Positions 1-5,230 of a stretch of DNA of 5,230 bases are shown here, piece by piece. Made by a program: the position numbers and the translations under genes. How positions within the stretch are numbered: position 1 is the first letter of the stretch; every line of letters starts with the position of its first letter. The DNA comes from an uncultured Eubacterium sp. (GTDB lineage Bacteria > Bacillota > Clostridia > Peptostreptococcales > Anaerovoracaceae), in assembly GCA_947367725.1 (NCBI GenBank), contig CANBFZ010000161.1:1-5230 (forward strand). The letters are read 5' to 3'. Under the pieces are notes generated by a model. That model did not search any database. It saw only the letters and a list, made by a program, of their open reading frames with translations, and was not told the origin of the DNA.

Positions 1-7
1 AGTTTCT

Positions 8-13
8 TATAAT
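8..13 (+). promoter_or_regulatory. Possible -10 box upstream of the secreted Fn3 gene
   Basis: A perfect TATAAT lies at 8-13, about 60 nt before the start codon of the secreted protein gene. The matching -35 box would fall left of the window, so it cannot be tested. The whole 1-50 stretch is extremely AT-rich and contains weaker alternatives (TATAGT at 24-29, TATTAT at 36-41), so a chance match is quite possible. Confidence 0.3.
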
Positions 14-58
14 ATATTCAATATATAGTAATATTTATTATGTAACTCAAGCATTAAG

Positions 59-64
59 AAAGGA
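59..64 (+). promoter_or_regulatory. Ribosome binding site of the secreted Fn3 gene
   Basis: AAAGGA at 59-64 is a Shine-Dalgarno match. It lies 8 nt before the ATG at 73, 5 nt before an in-frame GTG at 70, and 3 nt before an out-of-frame ATG at 68 that reads ATG-TGA. The spacing best suits the ATG at 73, and that decides the start chosen here. Confidence 0.65.
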
Positions 65-72
65 ACCATGTG

Positions 73-795
73 ATGAAGAAAATTCTAAAGACAATTTGCT
101 GCATTATGCTGATGCTAACATTTGCAGTATGTACACCCCTAGTTGAATTACATACAGGTTTAACATTCACTTCTTCAACGGTATATGCTGCATCTACAAA
201 AATAGCGAAACCAAAAATTTCACTAAAATACGTGAATCACTATTCCCACATTAAGATTTCTTGGAAGAAATGTTCTGGTGCGCAAAAGTATTGGGTTTAC
301 CGTGCTGAAAAAGGCGGAAAATATAAGCGCATCAAAGTGACAACAAGTACATCTTTCACAGATAAATCTATTTCGTATAATAAAAAATATTATTATAAGG
401 TTAAGGCAATCGGCAAAAACGGAAAAAAGAGTTCATTCAGCAATATAAAATCGGGTCTCATAGAGTGTGATGATTTCACTTACGACTACTATTTCGGTGT
501 TCCCGATTTTGGTCTCCTTTTCTCCGTAGACCCGTACGATATATACACCAACGACATAGGCGCAATTTACTATTATTGGGGGGATGAAATTCTAGACAAT
601 GATTATGAATTTGATGATATCTTACCTTATTATGCGTATTGGTTGACAAATTACGGATTTGATTATTTGGGAGATAGTTATGATGAAGAACGCAATACGA
701 TTGATTACTATTATGCTCGTAATTATGATGGGGTTGGCGTAACTGTTTCTTTCTCCCTTGATGGGATTGAAATTTATATTATAGAATTAGAATAA
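73..795 (+). CDS. Secreted fibronectin type III-like protein with acidic Tyr/Asp-rich C-terminal domain, function unknown
   Basis: The protein has 240 residues from ATG 73, or 241 if the GTG at 70 is used (numbering here is from the GTG). Residues 2-40 form a long Sec signal peptide: an MKKILK basic start, a hydrophobic core around 9-20, and a likely signal peptidase I cut after VYA (about residue 40). Cys21 lacks a proper lipobox, so a lipoprotein is unlikely. Residues about 46-130 resemble the Fn3 domains of clostridial surface proteins, with ISWKK, YWVYRA, a YYYKVKA strand and a final SSFSN. Residues about 132-241 hold 20 Tyr, 26 Asp/Glu, two Arg and no Lys, with a VPDFG motif at 144-148. 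I do not recognise this part as a named family. No LPXTG, transmembrane anchor or catalytic motif is seen, so the protein should be exported and either released or held non-covalently. Sampled lines of the gene run at about 23-37% GC against about 43-57% in addB, suggesting a different origin. Binding or adhesion is only a guess. Confidence 0.85.
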   Translation: MKKILKTICCIMLMLTFAVCTPLVELHTGLTFTSSTVYAASTKIAKPKISLKYVNHYSHIKISWKKCSGAQKYWVYRAEKGGKYKRIKVTTSTSFTDKSISYNKKYYYKVKAIGKNGKKSSFSNIKSGLIECDDFTYDYYFGVPDFGLLFSVDPYDIYTNDIGAIYYYWGDEILDNDYEFDDILPYYAYWLTNYGFDYLGDSYDEERNTIDYYYARNYDGVGVTVSFSLDGIEIYIIELE

Positions 796-816
796 AAAAA
801 GTGACTGCACATCTAT

Positions 817-869
817 AAAACAAAACCCCTGAAACGTCTTGAAATCAAGCCATTTCAGGGGTTATTTTC
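817..869. terminator. Bidirectional intrinsic terminator between the convergent units
   Basis: An 11-bp perfect stem (824-834 with 853-863, core CCCCTGAAA/TTTCAGGGG) is flanked by T-rich runs in both directions. On the plus strand it is followed by TTATTTTCT and ends the secreted protein gene. On the minus strand it is followed by TTTTGTTTTA and starts 7 nt after the tRNA-Thr 3' end, so it ends the tex-addB-tRNA unit. The 18-nt apex contains a second small stem (CTTG 838-841 with CAAG 846-849, loop AAAT). The minus-strand T-tract is the better of the two. Confidence 0.85.
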
Positions 870-945
870 TGGAGCTCCCGGCCGGGATCGAACCGGCGAC
901 CTGCGCGTTACGAATGCGCTGCTCTGCCAACTGAGCCACGGAAGC
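870..945 (-). tRNA. tRNA-Thr (anticodon CGT), CCA encoded
   Basis: The minus strand folds into a full 76-nt cloverleaf. The acceptor stem is GCTTCCG/CGGGAGC with one T-G wobble. The D stem is GCTC/GAGC, and the T arm is GCCGG-TTCGATC-CCGGC. The discriminator is T, followed by an encoded CCA at 870-872. The anticodon loop TTCGTAA gives anticodon CGT at 910-912, which reads the ACG threonine codon. The lowest anticodon stem pair is an A31-C39 mismatch, while the other four pairs are Watson-Crick. The gene lies 50 nt after addB and directly before a terminator. No convincing promoter is visible in that spacer, so it may be transcribed as the tail of the addB operon and released by processing. 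Confidence 0.95.
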
Positions 946-995
946 AAATTCTGCGAGCGGCGGCTATCAAAGACGCTGCCCTGCATCCTATCGAT

Positions 996-3900
996 TTATT
1001 TAATGATCTCGTAATTACAGCCTGGAAAACTGAGGTCAAACCTACAAATTCCCTTGTACGCACAATAAGTGCAGGGGGACTGTTTCTCTGTCTTCTTCGG
1101 ATGAATGGCAATTCTGCCGTCTGCCAGCTGTCTGCAGAGTTTCTCAATCTGTCTGTCCACATCCGCCTGCAGCTGCGCAAATTCCGTATCGCTGAGCAAA
1201 AATCCGGCAGACGTTCCCAAAACCTCGCCGCCTGCATTCTTACGAAGGGGCAATATGTCCGAAAAGCCACTGAATTCTCCGGCGATATCCTGAATCACCT
1301 GACTGCTATTTACCATTATACCACTTAATCGGAAAGATTTCTGCATTTCTTTTGAAATTTTTTCAAAAAATTTTTCTTTGTCCACGCCGGTCAAATCCAC
1401 ACGCTGATCTGCAATATGAAAATAAAATACACCGGCAGGTTTCCGCATCTTCCCCTGCGCCGCTTTCAGATACAGCATCAGCTGCAGCCGATAACCGGCT
1501 CTGGCTTCTTCAACAGCGAACGTTTCCTTCCCTGTCTTATAATCTATAATCTTCACCCGATCCTGCTCTAGTACATCAAGTCGGTCGATTTTTCCTTCTA
1601 TATATATGCTGCGGTCATCCAACTTTACTTCGAGGGGGGCAATTGTACGCTCCCTACCGAATGGCACCTCGTAAAGACTCTCTTGGATACTGCCTGCACG
1701 CACTTGTTCGATCAACGCCCAACAGACATGGAAACAAGTATCTTCAATTCTTCTGGTCTTATATCGCTCCTCGTTTCCAAAGTTGAAAACACCTTCTCGA
1801 TAGCCTGCTGCCTCTCTCTGGGCAGTTTCGCCGACGATGCTGCGGCATTCTTCCTCTGTAATTGTATCCCAGCGATCCTCTGCCGTCAGTTTTTGCGAAA
1901 TTTCCATCAGACATTTGTGGTAGATATCGCCAATCTCTCGTCCGGACGCTTCAAAAATACGCCGTTCTTCCGGTCTAAGCCCGTAAGCAATAAAATGGGA
2001 AAACGGGCATCTGCTGAACTTCTCCAATCTGGATGGACTCAGCACCAGCGGCAGCTTGCTGTCTTTCTGATATAACAGCGCCGCGAGCGCCGCGGGAATA
2101 TCGTTCTGTGTGTTGGTAAAGTCCAATCCTCGCACAACACGAGAAAGCAATTCTGGCTCATAAGTACGATACCAGTCTACCACAGCTTGCCACCTGTTGT
2201 CAATCTTTTCTCCGCGGCGTACAGAAAGAAGCACTTCCGTCAAATGGCGCAGCGTATTGATTCTGCCGCCGATCACCTGTCGCATGTCGCCGCTGCTGAC
2301 CACATCCTGCCGTACAGTAAGATCCGGAAATATGCGTTTTAGCGTGTCAACAATTTCGGACGGTCTGCTTTCTTTCCCTTCCTCATCGCTGGCAGAATAA
2401 CTGATCCAAAGGGATTCCTCTGGCTTTGATAAATTTCGGTAAATCGCCAACGCCTCTTCCATCACGCGTACTTTTTCTACCTTGCAGAGTTCTTTCCCTT
2501 CCTCGGCAAAAAACTCCAGTTCTTCTACACTAAAAAGTCCCTCTGACGCTGTCTTTGCGGGGAGTAGCCCCTCGTTTGCACCGATGATCAGCATGGCTCT
2601 AATCCTACCGCTTCTGGTGCGCTGCATCGTCCCCATAAGAATATCGTCGACCGTCGGCGGCAACACGCCGATTTCCAGCTGTGAAAGGCCTGTCCCTAAA
2701 AGTTCTGTAAATTCCCCAAGGGCAAAGGATTCTGTACCAGAAAGTTCTGCAATCTGATCAAACAAACCTACAATCTGTCCCCAAATTTGCGTCGTTTCTT
2801 CTGCCAAATCCAGCAGACCCTGACTTTCCTGTGCCGCAAGAAGGGTGCTTATCTGCTCACCTAGCTGGCAATCCTCTATGAGGAAATCATAATAACGGCA
2901 AACAAAGTCGCCGGTGTTTGCCACGTTGCCACAAAGATCTTTCAGCCCTTCAAACAAAGTCATCGCACGCTGACGAATCTCATTGATTTCGCAAAGACCG
3001 TCTACGCCGTATTCCAGCTGACCCTTGACAAAATCCCTTCGCCACATCGTGCCCTTAATTCTGTATTTGATTGTATAATTTTCCAGTATCTCAATTTCTT
3101 CATCGGATAGAGAAGAAAATCCCGTCTTTAACACTTTAAAAATATCACTGGTTCGATACCCAGATGCCACGGCTTCCAAAAGCCCCAACACAAAGAGTGC
3201 AATCGGGGAACTTAAGACAGATCGTTTTTGGTCGTCGAACACTTGCAGTCCGTATTCCTCAAATACCCGACTGATGATAGAGCCCCGCACCGTCTGGTCA
3301 TTGCAAATGACCACAATATCCCGGTACCGCATCCCCTTATCCCGAATCAAGTGTAACAGATAAGATGCCGCAGATTCAGCCTCGCTGTACATGTTCGCTG
3401 CCGCAACAACAGTCACCGATGCATCTTCTGTCTGTGACAAATCGGCAAGCGCCGCTTTTTTCTGCCCTACCGCATAGAGTTCTTTTTCAATATGTCCAAT
3501 CGCAGGACTGCGGTGTGCATCATACCCGGTGCCTGCCGCCACCTGGCGCCGCTTTACTGCAACACCAAATGCTGCCGCTTGCTTTTCCAAATTGGTCATA
3601 ACAAGCTCCGGCAGACGGAAAAGTTCTGCATCTCTGCAGTCTCTATCATAGGTCAGGAATACATTGACGTCCTTTGCCGTTTTCATCAAATGGCCCAGCA
3701 CGCCAAGCGCCTTTGGTGCAAAGCTGTCAAAACCGTAAACCCAAATGCTGCTCTCTGCAATCATCTCAGAGCTGCTGATTTTCTGCATATACAGATCAAT
3801 CAGATCTTCCGAATCGGTGTACCGGTCTTTAATCCGCGCCTGATAGGCACTGAAAATAAGCTGCAAATCCGCTAATTTCGCCCGCAGCAAGCTATCTTCC

Positions 3901-4322
3901 TCAAGCTGTGCGCCCAGTGCCGTAAGGTCACCAGGCACAACATTATATTGTTTCATTTCAGAGATAAAATTGTTCGTCATCTCTAGAAAAGACGGTTTCC
4001 GCAGACTGCCTTTCAATACCTGCAGCTGGTCTTCGCAGGTCTTCGCAATTTGCGCCAACAGCATGTGCCTGCCATATTTATCGATAAACGTTTTTCTGCC
4101 GCCGCCCTGGGCGGAAATCAGCCGACTCCCCAGACGAGAGAAACCGGTAATTTCCACATCCAGCATACTTTCTGTCTGCAGAAAAGAAAATGCCTGCTTC
4201 TCCGCTTCCAGCGTATACTGATCTGGCACTAACACCAGCGTTCTTCCTGGATTTCTGCCAATCTCTTCATAGATGAATTTTTCTTTCTCTATACTTTCTC
4301 TTCCGTAAAAGATCTGCAGCAT
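996..4322 (-). CDS. addB: AddB, nuclease/Chi-recognition subunit of the AddAB helicase-nuclease
   Basis: AddB pairs with the AddA helicase-nuclease to resect double-strand breaks and load RecA after Chi recognition. This copy has 1108 residues, the usual family size. The N-terminal helicase-like part starts with FYGRES and has the family pattern LVPDQYTLEAE at 31-41. A GANEGLLP motif follows at 581-588. The C-terminal RecB-family nuclease domain shows H802, EGKIDRLD (909-916), DYKTG (927-931) and the QLMLY motif (947-951). D913, D927 and K929 are the likely metal and catalytic residues. Four cysteines, C772 and C1084-x2-C1087-x5-C1093, match the known AddB 4Fe-4S cluster that clamps the nuclease domain. 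The Walker A position at 7-14 is degenerate (EKE instead of GKS/T), so nucleotide binding there is doubtful. The start ATG at 4322 is preceded by GAGGAG five nt upstream. The gene follows the HAD phosphatase by 16 nt, and no addA lies downstream. Confidence 0.97.
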   Translation of the reverse strand: MLQIFYGRESIEKEKFIYEEIGRNPGRTLVLVPDQYTLEAEKQAFSFLQTESMLDVEITGFSRLGSRLISAQGGGRKTFIDKYGRHMLLAQIAKTCEDQLQVLKGSLRKPSFLEMTNNFISEMKQYNVVPGDLTALGAQLEEDSLLRAKLADLQLIFSAYQARIKDRYTDSEDLIDLYMQKISSSEMIAESSIWVYGFDSFAPKALGVLGHLMKTAKDVNVFLTYDRDCRDAELFRLPELVMTNLEKQAAAFGVAVKRRQVAAGTGYDAHRSPAIGHIEKELYAVGQKKAALADLSQTEDASVTVVAAANMYSEAESAASYLLHLIRDKGMRYRDIVVICNDQTVRGSIISRVFEEYGLQVFDDQKRSVLSSPIALFVLGLLEAVASGYRTSDIFKVLKTGFSSLSDEEIEILENYTIKYRIKGTMWRRDFVKGQLEYGVDGLCEINEIRQRAMTLFEGLKDLCGNVANTGDFVCRYYDFLIEDCQLGEQISTLLAAQESQGLLDLAEETTQIWGQIVGLFDQIAELSGTESFALGEFTELLGTGLSQLEIGVLPPTVDDILMGTMQRTRSGRIRAMLIIGANEGLLPAKTASEGLFSVEELEFFAEEGKELCKVEKVRVMEEALAIYRNLSKPEESLWISYSASDEEGKESRPSEIVDTLKRIFPDLTVRQDVVSSGDMRQVIGGRINTLRHLTEVLLSVRRGEKIDNRWQAVVDWYRTYEPELLSRVVRGLDFTNTQNDIPAALAALLYQKDSKLPLVLSPSRLEKFSRCPFSHFIAYGLRPEERRIFEASGREIGDIYHKCLMEISQKLTAEDRWDTITEEECRSIVGETAQREAAGYREGVFNFGNEERYKTRRIEDTCFHVCWALIEQVRAGSIQESLYEVPFGRERTIAPLEVKLDDRSIYIEGKIDRLDVLEQDRVKIIDYKTGKETFAVEEARAGYRLQLMLYLKAAQGKMRKPAGVFYFHIADQRVDLTGVDKEKFFEKISKEMQKSFRLSGIMVNSSQVIQDIAGEFSGFSDILPLRKNAGGEVLGTSAGFLLSDTEFAQLQADVDRQIEKLCRQLADGRIAIHPKKTEKQSPCTYCAYKGICRFDLSFPGCNYEIIK

Positions 4323-4327
4323 GATTT

Positions 4328-4333
4328 CTCCTC
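4328..4333 (-). promoter_or_regulatory. Ribosome binding site of addB
   Basis: The minus strand reads GAGGAG followed by a 5-nt spacer and ATG. This supports the chosen addB start. The site sits inside the 16-nt gap after the phosphatase stop codon, so the two genes are probably cotranscribed. Confidence 0.85.
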
Positions 4334-4338
4334 AGTCT

Positions 4339-4980
4339 CTAAAGAAGTCCGTAAAGCGCTTCTGCTGTCTCGATATAATAGTCAGGTTTGTCCGCGCCGT
4401 GCAGATCTTCTTCGCTAGTAGCTTCTGCCCAGCCGACCAAGACTGCCTTAACACCGGCATTGTGTGCACATTTTATGTCAAACATGCTGTCGCCTATCAT
4501 CAGTGTTTCTTCCGCACGGGCAGAAAGTTTCTCAAGCGCAATCAGCACCGGCGCCGGATCCGGCTTGTGCTTATCGGTATCTTCACAGGTCACAAGGCAG
4601 TCAAGTTGTTCTGTCATGCCAAACTTATCAAGTCCCACCAACGTGGAATGCCGCAGCCTGGAAGTCACAACACCGACCTGAAACCCGCGTACTTTTAATC
4701 CCCGCACCAGCTCTATCATACCGGGAAACGGTTCAATCATTTCCTCAAAAATATCCTTCTGATGGGTTCTGTAAATCTCAATGGCTTCTTCGACTGGTGT
4801 AGCAGGGAATGCCTTTTCCATACTGATGGCAAGGGGCTCGCCGAAAGTGGCTTTGATGTCCGCTTCATCAGCTTCTCTTCCCAAAATCCTCCTGTAAACG
4901 TGCTGCCAGGAATCGATAATCAAACCATTGGTGTTCGCAACGGTTCCGTCAAAATCAAACAAAATCGTACGGATTGCCAT
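4339..4980 (-). CDS. HAD-superfamily phosphatase, PpaX/phosphoglycolate phosphatase type
   Basis: This is a 213-residue cytoplasmic HAD hydrolase that removes phosphate from a small substrate through an aspartyl-phosphate intermediate with Mg2+. All four HAD motifs are intact. Motif I is DFDGT at 9-13, with nucleophile D9 and acid/base D11. Motif II is VVTS at 104-107. Motif III is the Lys in KHKPD at 137-141. Motif IV is GDSMFD at 163-168. A helical C1-type cap occupies about 16-80. The NTNGLIIDS stretch after motif I resembles Bacillus PpaX, a pyrophosphatase, and the overall layout also fits Gph phosphoglycolate phosphatases. The sequence does not settle the substrate, so no gene symbol is given. 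It starts 15 nt after the tex stop with a strong ribosome binding site and ends 16 nt before addB, which places it mid-operon. A role in pyrophosphate removal or in clearing phosphoglycolate released during DNA end repair is inference from family and context. Confidence 0.93.
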   Translation of the reverse strand: MAIRTILFDFDGTVANTNGLIIDSWQHVYRRILGREADEADIKATFGEPLAISMEKAFPATPVEEAIEIYRTHQKDIFEEMIEPFPGMIELVRGLKVRGFQVGVVTSRLRHSTLVGLDKFGMTEQLDCLVTCEDTDKHKPDPAPVLIALEKLSARAEETLMIGDSMFDIKCAHNAGVKAVLVGWAEATSEEDLHGADKPDYYIETAEALYGLL

Positions 4981-4984
4981 GGCG

Positions 4985-4995
4985 CACCTCCCTTT
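4985..4995 (-). promoter_or_regulatory. Strong ribosome binding site of the HAD phosphatase
   Basis: The minus strand reads AAAGGGAGGTG, then CGCC and the ATG. It begins immediately after the TAG stop of the upstream tex gene and fixes the phosphatase start at 4980. The stop codon, ribosome binding site and start are packed within about 20 nt, which suits an operon with closely linked translation. Confidence 0.85.
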
Positions 4996-5230
4996 CTAAA
5001 ACTTCATCGTCAGTGCAATTTTTTTCTTTTCCATATCCACACTGAGAATTTTCACTTTCACCGTATCGCCAACAGAAACCACATCCATCGGGTGTTTGAT
5101 AAACTGATTGGAAAGCTGAGATACGTGCACCAGTCCGTCCTGCTTCACGCCGATGTCCACAAATGCGCCAAAATCGACTACATTGCGCACCGTGCCGGTC
5201 AGCTCCATATCTACTTTCAAATCCTCAAAA
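4996..5230 (-). CDS. tex: Tex-like RNA-binding protein, C-terminal S1 domain only (cut by window edge)
   Basis: Only the last 77 codons are present, and the frame stays open to the window edge at 5230. They form one S1 (OB-fold) RNA-binding domain with the pattern [16 protein letters not shown], then [11 protein letters not shown], then [13 protein letters not shown], ending in ALTMKF. The [17 protein letters not shown] run and the very short tail after the domain are typical of the C-terminus of Tex, a conserved cytoplasmic protein that binds RNA and is linked to transcription elongation. The residues just before the domain (FEDLK) also fit Tex, so the TTG at 5220 is read as an internal Leu and not as a start. 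Other S1 proteins such as PNPase or ribosomal S1-like proteins are less likely. The helix-hairpin-helix and YqgF-like parts of Tex would lie beyond the window. Confidence 0.85.
   Translation of the reverse strand, partial: FEDLKVDMELTGTVRNVVDFGAFVDIGVKQDGLVHVSQLSNQFIKHPMDVVSVGDTVKVKILSVDMEKKKIALTMKF

Noticed and set aside
106..135. Lipoprotein signal around Cys21 of the Fn3 protein
   Set aside because: The bases before Cys encode F-A-V, which lacks the small residue needed at -1 of a lipobox, while a good signal peptidase I site (VYA) follows later.
908..1270. Minus-strand open frame of 120 codons overlapping tRNA-Thr and the addB 3' end
   Set aside because: It runs through the tRNA gene and lies out of frame inside addB, with Arg/Ser-rich composition typical of a shadow frame and no ribosome binding site or domain.
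1683..2075. Plus-strand open frame of 130 codons antisense to addB
   Set aside because: It has no Shine-Dalgarno site and no recognisable motif, and it is fully opposite a strongly conserved gene.
3492..3875. Plus-strand open frame of 127 codons antisense to addB
   Set aside because: It is Cys/His/Arg-rich shadow sequence with no start signal, opposite conserved addB codons.
4321..4698. Plus-strand open frame of 125 codons antisense to the HAD phosphatase
   Set aside because: It is opposite intact HAD motifs and has no ribosome binding site or domain.
4996..5220. Stand-alone 74-residue S1 protein starting at TTG 5220
   Set aside because: The frame stays open to the window edge and the residues upstream (FEDLK) continue the Tex pattern, so this is the end of a longer protein.
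1..5230. CRISPR array, insertion sequence, phage module, toxin-antitoxin or novel defence system
   Set aside because: No spaced direct repeats, terminal inverted repeats, transposase or integrase motifs or paired small genes are visible. Apart from the Fn3 gene the content is conserved housekeeping.

Overview
The window looks like a piece of a Firmicutes chromosome, probably class Clostridia. The evidence is an AddB-type (not RecB/RecC-type) recombination nuclease subunit, strong GGAGG-type ribosome binding sites, a CCA-encoding tRNA-Thr(CGT), and a secreted fibronectin-III-like protein of a clostridial style. I cannot name the genus from the sequence alone.

Layout. On the left (about 70-795, + strand) is one AT-rich gene for a secreted protein. 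It has a long signal peptide, a lysine-rich Fn3 domain and a tyrosine/aspartate-rich acidic C-terminal region. It converges on everything else. At 817-869 a long hairpin with T-tracts on both sides serves as a shared, probably bidirectional terminator. The rest is on the minus strand and, read right to left, looks like one transcription unit: the 3' end of tex (cut by the window edge at 5230), a HAD phosphatase of the PpaX/Gph type (4339-4980), addB (996-4322) and tRNA-Thr(CGT) (870-945). The protein genes are separated by only 15-16 nt and each internal gene has its own good ribosome binding site. The tRNA follows addB by 50 nt with no convincing promoter of its own, then the terminator.

Function. 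The minus-strand cluster is nucleic-acid housekeeping: Tex (RNA binding, transcription-associated), a small phosphatase that may clear pyrophosphate or phosphoglycolate, and AddB, the Fe-S nuclease/Chi-recognition subunit of the AddAB double-strand-break resection enzyme. Its partner addA is not downstream of addB here.

I see no CRISPR array, insertion sequence, phage gene, toxin-antitoxin pair or obvious new defence system. The points most worth a second look are the degenerate Walker A site of AddB, the uncharacterised charge-polarised secreted protein, and its position and base composition next to the 3' end of a tRNA gene.
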